From: Dolomedes plantarius
Lineage: Eukaryota; Arthropoda; Arachnida; Araneae; Dolomedidae
Reading direction: 5' to 3'
NCBI GenBank assembly: GCA_907164885.2
Contig: OU015490.1
Coordinates: 236,659,622-236,723,621, forward strand
Length of the DNA stretch: 64,000 nucleotides
Part shown: one piece after another, positions 41,759-53,990 of the stretch
Layout of the letters: every line of letters starts with the position of its first letter
Position numbering within the stretch: the stretch's first letter is position 1
Position numbers and translations under genes: made by a program
The notes under the pieces: generated by a model
Seen by the model: the letters and a program-made list of their open reading frames with translations, nothing else
What the model was told of the DNA's origin: nothing
Databases searched by the model: none

Positions 41759-42374
41759 CCCTTACGTCGGCTCATCCTGTCTTTTTACTGCTCCCCGACT
41801 CATCGGTCTCACAGACCGCCATTATAAGTTTTTCGCAGTTATGTCATTAATGCAAAACTATTGCCACCTCTCATTCTTCAAAAGGGTAAATAAAAATTAG
41901 ATTATTCAACAAAAATTTCAGAATCCGATTCCTCAATCCGTGATAGTGCGAGAGAGACAAAATGTCTGGTTCTTGGTGAAACAGGAGGAATTCTTCCAGC
42001 CATGCTAGCTACAACAATAAAACAAATATCTTGGAAATATAATGCATGCAGACTGACAGGTAATTATCTGATATGAACCGATCAGCCTTGAACCGTTCTA
42101 ATTAGAATTAGTACGGTTCAAGGCTTATCGGTTATACAGACCGGAAAAAAAATTAATTCAGTTCAAGTCTCATTGGTCCAAAAGACCGACTACGTTTTAC
42201 AAAGATTAAATTTACCGACAAAATACGTGCGGGCGAAAATCTCCGATGTGTTGTACTTGAAGGTCAGGACTGAAGAACTCACAAACCCTCAACAATCTGA
42301 TCGCCCCCAACACCACCCCACCCTTCAGAACAGGTGCAATAGCGGTCTCCTAGACCGATGAGCCGACGTAAGGG
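41759..42374. mobile_element. piggyBac-type MITE (616 bp)
   Basis: TTAA at 41755-41758 and 42375-42378 flank ends CCCTTACGTCGGCTCATC and GATGAGCCGACGTAAGGG, a perfect 18-bp inverted pair. Inside, the palindromic motif CGGTCTnnnAGACCG occurs in four variants near 41806, 42125, 42168 and 42343, and a near-perfect 58-bp palindrome lies at 42076-42133. No transposase is coded. A second GACGTAAGGGTTTTAA lies just outside the right end. Confidence 0.93.
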
Positions 42375-42378
42375 TTAA

Positions 42379-43660
42379 AGACGACGTAAGGGTTTTAAGT
42401 ACTCTAAGTAAGTTAAATACAACAAATTTTGAAGCAATTTTTCAACATGTTTGCGAGTCTAAGATAACGTTAATAAGGCATGCAATTTCACAAAACAAGT
42501 TTATCTTTAGTTTTGTCAACCTTACTAACTATGTGTTTCGTTACCTTAAATAGTTACCTTATATATTATAAATGTAACATTTGTTTAACGCATACATATC
42601 CTATGTAAGAATAATAATACAGGACAGAATTACCTAATAATATCCTGTATGTTTATAAGAAGGTAACTGAAAGGCTCCTGTCTAGAATACACGGTTACAT
42701 ATATTTTATGATCACAGTGGTGTTAACAAATTCAAAAATAAAAATCAAGACGATTTTACGCAAAGAAAAATAGTTTATTAAACATAAAGCCTACTCGGTG
42801 GTTTTATCAGTATAAATATTATAGGTAGTGAAATATTTTAAATATTGTTTGAAGTTTACTAACTTAGTCTTTTGGTTACTATTTGGTGACTATTTGGGGG
42901 CATTCTTGACAATTTTTTACATTCCCCCCTTATTAAAATGTTGTACTCATCTATACATATCATTCTTTTCATGTTTCTGACACGTCTGACTATTTTAGTG
43001 AATGTTAAACTTAAGAGAACGCTCTAAAATGTCCATTTTTCAATGCATAAAGATATTTCTAATTCTATAACTTTCTAATTTTCTTTTTATTTAAAGTTTT
43101 TTTCTTCAATCAGGAATTAAAATATTCGAAATGTCAATGTTTTAATGGATATAAAATAGAGACGAATCAAATTAACTTCTGATCTTCGATATTTGTACCT
43201 CTAGGTCTGTTTGTAATCTTACTTTTTCTCGATTTTCTTCATATTTCAAGCAATTTGTTCTGATTATCGCTTTAAAATCATTTTATATTTTAATTAATTT
43301 CTAAAGGCAAGATAAATCAAAATACATCATTACCAACACAATATGCGCCATTCATATGCATTAAGATACTTCTACTGTTTTAACTTCCAACTTTTCATTT
43401 CATTTTACTTTAAGCCTAAAACATTTGCCCTATTTTTCAGATTCCAAATGTTCCTGTGTTATCCAATGTTAAATGAAATTAAACTGTAGGAAACTATGGA
43501 TATATTCTACATTCGAAAGCTCTAAAATTTTCTTACTTTTATAAATTTCATAAATTAAAACTTTTCTTTTCATTTTTAGTCTTCTTCTAAATTCGAAATG
43601 AAAAAAAAACGCTGTTTTAGGGAATGTTAATTAAAACGCTCCTGAAACGTCTATTATCTT
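42379..43660. other. Gene-free AT-rich stretch
   Basis: No domain, tandem repeat or element end recognised. Confidence 0.5.
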
Positions 43661-43674
43661 CTAAATAAGAGTGT

Positions 43675-44062
43675 GTGCTGATTAGCTGGCAAAAGGAAGC
43701 GCGGAACTTGGCCAAGGAAGCGCGGAACTTGGCCCAGACCTCTTTCTCCACTTTAGTATCTGATGTTAACGCAGAGGCCAGGTGCAGATTATCCAACCAG
43801 CCCCTAAAGAAACAGCTGATATTGGACTTTAACTGTACCAGAACAATTTCTTTTACTATAGGGAGAATAGGAACTGATCACTTAAGGATATCAAAACCCA
43901 CCCTAAAGGCAAAAGATCCTTTAAAAACTGTAAAAATTATCCTGAAACCCAGCGTTCTCCAGAACATATCTTTGACTGCCAGCCATTGTGGCTGAACATT
44001 TCAAACTTGTTTTGCAAGATGTTTTCTTTTGCATTGTTCGTAGACACTACAACAACAACATC
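43675..44062 (+). pseudogene. LINE ORF2 3' end remnant
   Basis: The frame begins with a duplicated KEARNLA (RNase H end: LAKEARNLAQTSFST), then SNQPLKKQLILDFNCTR, and a shifted frame NCKNYPETQRSPEHIFDC, the Cys-His motif that closes ORF2 in RNase H-bearing I/Jockey-type LINEs. Text ends near an ACAACAACAAC tail at 44050-44060, typical of the 3' end of such LINEs. 5' truncated, with frameshift. Confidence 0.65.
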
Positions 44063-45487
44063 TTTTAAATATTTATTCTATTTATGCTCTTATGTACATT
44101 TATATACTTTTCATCAAATTTCTCCATATTTAATGCTTGCCTCATCAGTACTTGTGGAAAGATAATTTTGAATTTGTGTGTTAGCATAAGCTGAATGAAA
44201 ATATTTCATTGCTAATCCAGTCTTCTACATTCTCAGGCATCAAGGAAGTTTTTACTCATACGGATTTCATACATATGATTTCCCTTTTTACAACAGGACT
44301 ATCGTATCGAACCTAAAGTAATGATCCCAAATATTTGTGATTTAGTGAGACTGAGTAAATGGAAAGCTGTAAAACTAAAAAAAATATATTAGATTTCAAA
44401 GATATAGGATATCTCTACTTTTATGACTTTATTATTATTGAATTTTTACTTTAAGACTTCGGAAACAATCAGGAAGAAAAATCGTAAACGCTAATGATTT
44501 TAAAATATTAAATGAATTAAAAGCGCTCTAAAACTAAAATCGTTTTATTTTTTATATATTTGTAAGTCCTATTTTTAACCATATGACATGTATAATATTC
44601 ATAAATTTAAATCATATGTGACGGCTTCATATGTGAAGTTAATGTTTTCAATAAAATAAATTAAAAAGAACCCAAATTACATGATGTTTTAACATTCCAA
44701 AGCATTTGGTTCTCTCTACTTATATACATTGTATACTTCTTAAATTTTTCTCTCTATTGTAAGACATTTGTGAATATATAGGGAATACAAACGCGTGGAT
44801 AACTACAAGGAAATTCCCATAATCACCTTTTTTCATATACATTTAAAGAACAGTACTCGGAGAAAGGAAAACATGAAAACTAGAATTAAAAAAATATGTT
44901 TCGTTCTGCATTTTAAATTGAGTATAACTTATAGAGAAAAAAGACATGAAATGAATTAAAAGAAAAAAATGAATTTTCTGTTTTGCATGTCAAAAAAGTT
45001 TGTTATATTTTTAGATATTCTTCTGGACAGTGAGTAATTTATTTCTAATATTTTTCTTTTGCAATGCATGATTAACTAGGCATTCACAGAACAACTATCT
45101 TGTATGTTATGATGCATTTAGATTGTGCTATTCATTTACCTTTCTTACATTTTAATTGTTCCCTTCATGTCTTTTATATCATATCTGATGTAAAGATTCG
45201 AAACGTTAATATTTTTTATGTTAAATAATTTTAAAAACTCATTAAAACTATCAGATTTTTTATGACCAGGCATTAAAAGCCATCGAACCATAGAAATTTC
45301 CTACTTTTAACTTTTCTATTGACTTTTTCTAAACCAGCGATGTCTATCCTTATGGAAAATGTCGAATTGCCAGTGTGTTTGGGAGAATAAAATAAATTAC
45401 ACCAAATCGGAAATAACGCTAGACTCTAAATTCCCACGCATTAGGTTGTATCCGTTCTTATTATGCTTTCAAAGATTTCTATTTTCG
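44063..45487. other. Gene-free AT-rich stretch
   Basis: No coding, repeat or element end recognised. Confidence 0.5.
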
Positions 45488-45495
45488 TCCTTAGT

Positions 45496-45681
45496 CAGAG
45501 CCTGACTAAGGCAGGGGCATACGGGGCAGTTGCCCCGGGCCCCCACATCAGAGGGGGCCCCCCAAATCGAATAGAAAGTTTAGTATTAAGTATTAAGTTC
45601 TTTATTACTGAAGTAGGGAAGCAGAGGGGGGCCCCAAAGAAGTTTTTGCCCCGGGCCCCAATTAGGCTAAGTCGGGCCCTG
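45496..45681. mobile_element. 186-bp hAT MITE with perfect target duplication
   Basis: Ends CAGAGCCTGACTAAGGC and, inverted, CAGGGCCCGACTTAGCC; TSD TCCTTAGT is perfect (45488-45495, 45682-45689). The interior has mirrored GCCCCGGGCCCC blocks (45533-45545, 45650-45660). Same family style as 60745-61213. Confidence 0.93.
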
Positions 45682-45795
45682 TCCTTAGTTCCAAAACTTC
45701 TTATCCCGAAGGCAAAATCACTGACTTTCTCAAATGCCATTTTCGTTTATGAATTTAATATATATATATACTCATCAAAACACCCCAAAACGAAG

Positions 45796-45802
<7 letters not shown>

Positions 45803-45876
<74 letters not shown>
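45803..45876. repeat. (CA)n(TA)n compound microsatellite
   Basis: About 15 CA units followed by about 21 TA units. Open frames that cross it are artefacts of the repeat. Confidence 0.97.
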
Positions 45877-45878
<2 letters not shown>

Positions 45879-47681
45879 CGCATTTACCTAAAACCACAAT
45901 CTGTTGCACTATCAATGGAAAAAAAGGTTGCCATTACCTCGAGAGGTTGGACTTTGACTGTCCATGGACACGACAACCAACCATTTACCTAAAACTCCTT
46001 CATGGAATTTGGAATGGCGTTGTTTTGTTCCAGTTTCAGGAATCTGACTTTAAGATTTTTGATTTGTGGTAAAATATAAAAAATGAAAGTATTTTCTCCG
46101 CAGGTAAAATGCCTGAGAGAAAATAGAAAAATCTGTTTCTGTTTTTAAATTGGATAAAAATTTTATAAACTAGTTTTTTATAATCCAGCTGAAAAATTAT
46201 TTTGAAAATTTTGTGACGTGTGAGAGGTAACAAATTACGCAGAGTTTTGGTCCAGCAGATTTATCGAAGTGAAAACATGCTATTATTTTTGAATACTTAG
46301 ATTTAGAAATTAAAATTTCAAATTTATCAAGTTTCTTTTGGGTGCCCCGGGTTGCCGAAATTGGTGGGTAGATCTGTACTGTCCGTCCGGCGCCCACGCC
46401 CATATGAAACATCACTGAACGGGGGAAATCAACCTTCGGCTGAGTTTGCAGGAATTGCTACTCAGCGCTGGTCTTCAGTTTGACACTTGTATGGACTGAC
46501 CGTCCGGGACGGCGTAATAATTTCGAATTATCAATTTTCTTTTTATATGAATGATCTGCATGTAAATAAAAATGGTTAAAATATAGAAGAAATAATTGCT
46601 TTGTTCCTGTCGCAATTAAGGTATTTAATTAAAATAGGAACATCAGAATGGTATATATAATACATTTTTAAATTTCTTTGCTTACATGGTTGGTTACGAA
46701 AACTTTTTAGTTCTTTTAAAGAAAATCGAAAAGTAAATTAACAGGGATATAAAAGATTATTTTATTCCCGATTTAACGTAAAATATATTATTTTACTTAA
46801 GATATAGCAAGATTTTTTTAATTTAAGTAACTATTGCTTAACAAAGTAAAATGAATGAGCACATTTCTAAACGATTATCAAGCTAAAAAGAAACATAATT
46901 TTTGTTAATTTTTTTATTAACGATTTAGCTAATTATATCACACAACTGATAAATACTACATTACATCTTAACCCAGTCATTTCCAAATTGTGTGCCGCGA
47001 GATTCTTTTAGATGTAAAAAAAAATATTAGTAGGGCTCTCTTAAAATAAATATTAAGTTGATATCAAACATTTTTTCTCTAAGAATCAGTCATAAGTCTC
47101 ACATAAATTAAATAAAACTATCTATATATTTAAGTTGCTAAGCCGACTTTTTGGGCAGTCCGTGAGAGAAATCTACTGCAGCAATTTACTTCATTTTGGT
47201 CTTAAACGAAAGATTGTAATCTGTAGATTTGTCAAATTTGGTCTTTGTAACCGCAATTTCTATTAATCAGCAATAATTTACAATCGAAAGTTGCTTTCTA
47301 CGCATGCTCAGTGGCATGTTTAAATCTGGCTTTAGAGACTCACTGTTTCTGCGCATGCTCAGTGACATGTTTTAATGATTAAACACGTTTATTCCGAGAA
47401 GTCTCTCTAGATCTCTCTCTGCCATTTTTATTTTATGAAAATTATATTTGTGAAATATAAGATTGAACCTGATGGAAACTGTTTATTTCGCGCCGTTTAA
47501 TTAGCGGTAGTTTATAATTAAAAAAAATTGCTTTTTGCGCATGCTCAGTGACATTGTTAAATATGACTTTAGTAGTACTCACTAAGCACGAGGCCGCTTA
47601 AGCACATTAATTTGGTTCTGCGCATTATTATGATTTTCAACATTCAGCAATGATGTGTTGAGTATAATTTGTGTATTAGTA
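45877..47681. other. Gene-free stretch with GC-rich island and three GCATGCTCAGTG copies
   Basis: 46340-46510 is a small GC-rich patch (TCCGTCCGGCGCCCACGCCC and ACCGTCCGGGACGG) of unknown nature, perhaps a MITE. GCATGCTCAGTG occurs at 47302, 47353 and 47539, each followed by G/ACAT and then TTTAAAT-like text, suggesting decayed repeats. No gene. Confidence 0.45.
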
Positions 47682-48471
47682 CAGTGATTTCCGCTTATAA
47701 GAATCACGTTTGTTATTACAGTTTTTGATTCTTATAAGCGGTTGATTCTTATAACCGAAATTTAGGTTTTTGGACTGGAACACACACACCTATATATACA
47801 TATATTAGATAATTTACCATAAAATACTCTTTAATTTACATTAACTATCTTTTATTAAATTTTTTTTTATAGTTTTAAAAATAAAACTTAATTTTTAGAC
47901 CTATAAGTAGATACACATGATTATAGTAAGAGAAGAAAAAAATACAATATTTGTTACAAGTTACAACATACCTGCTTAACAGTTTTAACATTTCAACTAC
48001 AGGAAGGGAGCAAGAAAAAGTTTTCTACTGTAGTTTGACGTAATGAAGTTTTCAGAAGGCTGTTTATACCTCTTTCAATACTTATAGTCTCAGACGAAGA
48101 TTTACTCGGACGGGTAAAGTTGCCCCCGGGTCAAGCTAATAGGACAGTGTTGTGGTAAAGCGTTTAAGGGGAAACGATTATGTTATGTCTAATAAAGAAA
48201 GGGGTGAATTTTACGACTATATTCCATCCCATCTTATCAATCTTTCTTTAAAAAAAAGAACGAACTTCGTGCCTTTTGAGGGTTTAAGTAGGATTTTTGG
48301 AAAAATGGAAGTAAAGCGAAGAGTGTAAACTGATTCTTAAAACCGGTGGATTGATTCTTTAAAGCGAAAATTTTAACATGGAAATAATTCATTTGTTTTT
48401 GTTTTCGCGATATTGATTCTTATAAACGGTTGATTCTTATAACCAGTGATCACTATAAGCGGTGGTTACTG
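47682..48471. mobile_element. pogo-like non-autonomous element (790 bp)
   Basis: Ends CAGTGATTTCCGCTTATAAG and, inverted, CAGTAACCACCGCTTATAGT; TA abuts both (47680-47681, 48472-48473). GATTCTTATAAGCGGTTGAT-like text is repeated just inside both ends and in the middle. No transposase. Confidence 0.82.
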
Positions 48472-48473
48472 TA

Positions 48474-49499
48474 TATTCATTTACTATGTAGCCGTCATGT
48501 TTTGACGGGTATCAACTAGTTCTTAATTATGTTCATTGTAGTCGTTTAGTGTAACACTACACTGGATCCCATGGTTATTTTTGAAACTGTATTACTGTAT
48601 TCTATTCTTGTGTTTGTTATTTATATCTTTCAATAAATAAATGAAATCAGCAATGGGGACTCCCTTGATGATTTTATTATAAGTATTTATTTGAACTTAA
48701 ACCCGAGTTTTTAATCACATTCCCAACGGTGCCACAAACATAAAAAATTTGAGAATCCCAGCATTAACCATTAAACCCTTACTTTGTTTTTGTATATAAG
48801 CACAAGAAGGAAAAAATGAGTGATAACACATTAAACGTGTATCCAAAAATGTTCCTATAGAAAAATGTTGAAAATTAATTTTAAAAAAAATAGATAATCG
48901 TAAAAGATATTATCCCATGTGTTTAAATACTCTTTTTGAATAAAAGAGATTCCTCTACCTGACTTGAATAAAAGTAAACATATTTTTGACAAGATCGAGG
49001 CATCCATAATTAAAATCAGTTTTTTAATAGTTTTTCAGAATTACCTTGAAGGCATCTCTGAAATCCGCAAGCACGTTAGAAAATGAAGCGAAAATTTTTC
49101 AAAACAGAATCACGAACAATTGTTTCAATACAATACATTTTTTAATCATTACTCTTGTTTTATTTTTTAATTACTCATTTTTATCCACTTAAATGGAGAT
49201 TAAAAGGAGGTAATTAATGATATTTCTTTTTACCATGTCCGCCTTTTTTAAAAATCATTTAATGTTATGGAAGGTGAACATTTAGAATTACGTTCTTTTG
49301 AGAGGGTTTTTTCTGAAAGTGTAGAAAAATCCTTTAACAATATGGTGAAATATTTTCAAATTCGGTTTATACGCATGTAGGTTGTTTTATATAGTTATTA
49401 TAAACTATTTTCTGATAATAGATGTCTTTAAAAAGGAACAAAAATTGGATATAATCGGTCAGAGATGTATCTGTTCTAAAATACCAAACGAAATTTATT
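48474..49499. other. Gene-free AT-rich stretch
   Basis: No gene or element end recognised. Confidence 0.5.
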
Positions 49500-50030
49500 T
49501 TGTAATAAGAACAACAAAATTTTGTTTACAATAAATAGGATAATGTCTAATGATAAGTTTTAGGCTTGAAATGTTTGTGTGAACAACGCTGTAAACACGA
49601 AACCCAAGAAAATCATTCAATATCTCTTTCGGCTTATCATATTTCATTCATTATCATATATCATTTCATTTTGATTGTTTAGAATCAAATTCATAAATAG
49701 TAAAATGTTTAATGATACGCTTTAGAATACAAATGTTTGTAAAAACAATGCCGTGAACAGCGAACCTAAGATAAAACATTTAATATTTATTTCGGGCTAT
49801 CGTATTTCATTCATTATCATATGTCAGTTCATTTTGATTGTTTACAATAAAATTCATAAATAGGAAAATGTCAAATGATACGCTTTAGAATACAAATGTT
49901 TGTAAAAACAACGCGGTGAACACCGAACGTGAGAGAAATCGTTTAATATTTCTTTCGGGGTATCATATTTCATTCATTATCATATATCATTTCATTTTGA
50001 TTGTTTACAATCACATTCATAACTAGGATT
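49500..50030. repeat. ~162-bp tandem repeat, three diverged copies
   Basis: The phrase AATGTC/TT-AATGAT starts units at 49542, 49704 and 49867 (162 and 163 bp apart). Each unit contains ACAAATGTTTGTAAAAACAA-like, TTCATTCATTATCATAT and TTTCATTTTGATTGTTTA blocks. Several percent divergence between units; non-coding. A TA run follows at 50038-50058. Confidence 0.9.
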
Positions 50031-50058
50031 TACATAATATATATATATATATATATAT

Positions 50059-51435
50059 GAAATATGTCTCAATAGATTCCTGTAATATTTATACACAGTT
50101 TAGACCGTTTGACGTATTAATGCTAAAAAAAAATCTGGTTTTCATTTAAAGTGAAGTTTCCTAATGTATAAAGTCAAGTTTTATAACGTCGAAAAATATA
50201 AAATATAAAATATGCGAATTTAGATATTTTCTTACCTAAAGTTACTACAAACATTTCATCTGCTACCTCTCTAAACCTACTTACTTTGCTGGAGAAAACA
50301 TGAAGTTTTTTACCAAAACATACTTGTAAACAATAAAAATATGCTAGCATCACTTTTGAAATAGACGTATGAATAGAATGGGAAATTTATCTTTAGGAGA
50401 ATATTTCATATGAAATGTATGTTGATATATTTATCCATGATATTCTCCACATTTAAATATAAATATTTCTGTATAAGAACTTGTAGTTTTCTCAAAAAGA
50501 CGAAAAATCACTTACGTATATTTTTGTGTGTATCTGATTTAATAATTTTAGTAAATAACGTAGTTTAGTTATTGAGACGCATTGTAGATAATTTCAAATA
50601 CATTGTGATAGCAGTTCTCTCATATATGTTTGCTTGTCAATAGTTTAAAAAATTCTTCTGGCTAATAAGTTGGGTTTTAGTTTCGAATTAACCTTTTAAT
50701 AAAAATAAATTTATTAAAAGTAAATCACATTGTTGCTAACTGACAGCTTTAAGATAATATCAACTGAATTATTAATCTTAAATCAATGGCACCTTTATTC
50801 AAATTCCATACCTGATAGAACATCCTATAAACAGCTGCAACAACAGTCAGTAATATTTTATCCTCTGCGGACCAATTAGTAACCTGTTTAAAGGACTGGT
50901 TAGGTTATAAAACTTTTTCTCTCTTCTTTATCATGTGAGATTATTCTTTATACTGCAAGTGATGTCACCCACTGAATATCGTTCACGAAAACATTCAGAC
51001 AAAGATTAACGGATATCAACAGTTATAGATAAACAAAAAGAGCTTAAAACTGAACTTGAACTTGTTGAATCTACAATTTATATTAATTTGTATTTATTTA
51101 TGATAATTCTAATCATTAATATTAACTTCGTCAAAAGATATATTCGAAATAGGTAAATTATGCTTTATTTGTTAATTTTGAAAAAAATTTGACTCTAAGA
51201 ACTACTTCATGGTGTCGTGTGATGAAGCATTGGCCCTATATTACCAGAAATAATGCTCGTTTTTCCTTAAAAATAATAGCTAAACTGTTACTTCCACGCT
51301 TGTTCCGACTGATTTGGTGTGCTAAATACAAGAAGTTTGATTCTTTTGTCTTCTCTTTTCCATTTTATGAAAATTTTCCTGAACTTGCCAACGTAATCCT
51401 ATTAGTACTAAAAGGTGTGTTTTTTTCTTTTATCC
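50059..51435. other. Gene-free AT-rich stretch
   Basis: Only short frames without domains (for example 51189-51470, 93 codons, hydrophobic tail, unrecognised). No element ends seen. Confidence 0.45.
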
Positions 51436-51759
51436 CTCTTTCTCCCTTCATACTTAACCAAAATCGATAAATGAGGTATCATTTTTTAGATTAAGATCTC
51501 CGCTTCTTGCAAATTGCTAATGAAGAATTACACATCTTATTGTTTGTATAAAAATCGAAGTATAAACATTATAAACAATTTTTCTTCCCCTACATGGCGT
51601 TGGCGCTACCATTTTTTATTACTTTACCATTATCAATCGCACTGACCTTTTAAGTTTAAAAATTGTTTGCTTTTATTATCATTCTGTGATTTCAGTAATG
51701 AGTTTCTTTATTGGCAACATCCACGTAGGTGTACATTATTTGCATGGAAAAACCATATA

Positions 51760-52268
51760 CAGGTTTACTACAAAAGAATCATTCGTTTTCAAAACCGGAT
51801 TTATTCAAAAGTATTATACTTACAAATGTGATTGATATATGAAAATAACCACAAAATATTCAAGTTTTATGCTCCCTCTACAAATGTTCTATGTGTTCCC
51901 CATTGGTCATTAGTGCTGCCACGCCACCTGGTGTACAAACTTGAACTAGTGCTGCCAGGCCACCAGGTAGCTTTGTAGGACATTGTTTATGTACCCCTCA
52001 CTACCAAAAACGATAGAAGAGCTAAAGAAACGGATCAGTGATGCGTTGATGAACATTGACGCGATCACGCTACAAAATGTGTGGAATGGATTGAACTACC
52101 GCCAGGACCTGTGTCGTGTGACCAAGGGGGCACACATAGAACATTTGTAGAGTGAGCATAAAAATTGAATATTTTGTGGTTATTTTCATATATTAATCAT
52201 ATTTGTAAGTATAATACTTTTGAATAAATGGGGTTTTGAAAATGAATGATTCTTTTGTAGTAACCCTG
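51760..52268 (+). mobile_element. Short mariner derivative with ~150-bp inverted repeats
   Basis: The left end CAGGTTTACTACAAAAGAAT and right end (inverted) CAGGGTTACTACAAAAGAAT continue as inverted repeats for about 150 bp, including AACCACAAAATATTCAA and TCTACAAATGTTCTATGTG. TA abuts both ends (51758-51759, 52269-52270). Only the transposase C-terminus is left inside, so this is an internal-deletion derivative. Confidence 0.88.
52002..52150 (+). pseudogene. Mariner transposase C-terminal end
   Basis: The frame reads PKTIEELKKRISDALMNID, AITLQNVWNGLNYRQDLCR and VTKGAHIEHL, then TAG. This is the C-terminal helix and tail of the same transposase class as the relic at 4105-4462. All upstream coding is deleted and the stop lies within the right inverted repeat. 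Confidence 0.85.
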
Positions 52269-52444
52269 TATATTATTTCTAGAAGGGGATATTTTGTGAC
52301 GATCCCTTTCTCTCCCTTCATACTTAACCAAAATCGATAAATGAGGTACCATTTTAAAGATTAAGTTCTCCGCTTCTGACGAATTGTTAATTCAGAATGA
52401 CACATTGTATTGTTTGTTTAAAAATCGAAGTGAAAAATTGACTT

Positions 52445-52977
52445 TTGTTCCCAAAGTTCTTTCCCCGAATGCGTCGAAACGGCACGGTCAAATAGTGTGC
52501 GCAAAGAGGTTTTGTAATGTAAATATCACATTTTCCACGAATTTGTGTCATATTTAACTTTTAATATTGTATACAAAGGTATTTTGACGTGTACATATCT
52601 CATGTTCCCCTGTTTTTCCTTATGCTTCACCTCCAATATTGTGGCCAAAGGAGTTTTGTAGTTGGTTTTGTATTATCCTTACGTACCATTATTATTTGAG
52701 AAATAAACAATTGCTACAAATGAGCCGGTTCTTCTTTCATCCTACTACAAACCTCGCTGTAAAATTTGTCGTAATTTAATCGCACGCGAAAGGGTCACAC
52801 GGGCAACCTAGTCTTTATAATTTATCATCTTGGCAAATTATAAAGATTCCATTACAATTATAAAAAAAATCACAGTATTCAGAACGAATCTTTCGTTTAA
52901 TGATAATGTCGGAGCTCTTCATAAAGAGACATTATTCTTAGACTATTCTAGTAGTGATGTGGATTTGAATATTTTCA
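52445..52977. other. Gene-free stretch with a small hairpin
   Basis: TCTTTATAATTT and AAATTATAAAGA form an inverted pair around a 12-base loop at 52812-52847. No gene recognised. Confidence 0.5.
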
Positions 52978-52981
52978 ACAC

Positions 52982-53985
52982 GTATAGAGAATCTTTAGGG
53001 ACTTCTACCCAGACTTGGGTGTATATAATTTGAAGTGGCACTCTATTTGAATTTGAAGCAAACACAGTTTATACATGAAACAATGTTTATTGAATTCGTT
53101 GCACATATAATTGGCTTTTACAGCAATAAGCATGCGTACTACTTGTACGGAATGTATAGATAAAATAGTCAAAAATCAGATTACTGCTTTGCATGCGTGT
53201 GTACCACTGAAATGCACTACCTCTTAAAGCGGCTAGAGCAATTTTAAGTTTATCCCCCTCTGGGGTGCATTGTTGCTGAAAGTAATGCTCAATTTTCTTT
53301 AGGAATTGGCTTGAGGGGCCGCCATTGAAGGTGGCTTCGAATGCCGCAATTTGCTGAACCATAATTACCCGAGGGAAATTTCCAGCAGGGTTTTGTTCTA
53401 CAACACTCATTTTCAAATAGTATATAAGTACTTGCAACAATTTTATCAATATAAGTACACAGTACACAGTTTTTACTTTCAATTATGTTGTTCGTTACAA
53501 ATTTAACGCTAACTACCAGGGTATATATATCTTTCGGGCGCCAGTATAGAGAATCTTTGCTCACTTCTACCCAGACTTGGGTGTATATAATTTGAAGTGG
53601 CACTCTATTTGAATTTGAAGCAAACACAGTTTATACATGAAACAATGTTTATTGAATTCGTTGCACATATAATTGGCTTTTACAGCAATAAGCATGCGTA
53701 CTACTTGTACGGAATGTATAAACACAGCTTTCAAGAACAATATATTTTTTATACTCACGAACAGTAAGTCAAACCAGCAGTACTGCCACGTAAACTTCCG
53801 GCCCGCTAAGCACTAGCGCAGGATAACACCTTTTCAACCTTAACAACCTCCCCTCTCTTATTAATGACGCTGCGTGGTATTTATACTAAGCGCGTATGCC
53901 GAAATTAGCATATCTAAAGCAGCTTCTTTAGTTTAATTCACTCAAAAGTTCGATTCTTGTGAATCGAATCTTGTGTATACCTTAC
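52982..53985 (-). mobile_element. Internally deleted LTR retrotransposon
   Basis: On the minus strand: a full 442-bp LTR (53544-53985), a primer site TGGCGCCCGAAAGAT directly after it (TGGCGCCCGAA matches a tRNA-Lys-type site), a gag start, then an abrupt jump at about 53160 into the last ~178 bp of a second LTR (52982-53159). The outer flanks share ACAC(G) (52978-52982, 53986-53990), so the insertion itself is whole; everything from mid-gag to mid-LTR was deleted. Same family as the solo LTR at 105-539. Confidence 0.88.
53160..53410 (-). pseudogene. gag N-terminal fragment of the deleted LTR element
   Basis: Starting MSVVEQNPAGNFPRVIMVQQ at 53410, the frame continues FLKKIEHYFQQQC, ALAALRGSAFQWYTRM and is cut after about 84 residues. 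The ALAALRGSAxxWY segment resembles the start of the Retrotrans_gag domain of Ty3/gypsy-type elements. The remaining gag and all of pol are missing. Confidence 0.75.
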
Positions 53986-53990
53986 ACACG

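Larger units (their letters stand above)
51436..52444. repeat. ~135-bp direct repeat flanking a mariner derivative
   Basis: 51436-51570 and 52306-52444 share TCTCCCTTCATACTTAACC, AAAATCGATAAATGAGGTA and TTGTTTGT-TAAAAATCGAAGT in the same order, at roughly 88% identity. The mariner derivative 51760-52268 lies between them. Confidence 0.85.

Noticed and set aside
45463..46072. Two frames of 112-142 codons crossing the CA/TA repeat
   Set aside because: Their length comes from the microsatellite and the hAT MITE; no domain.
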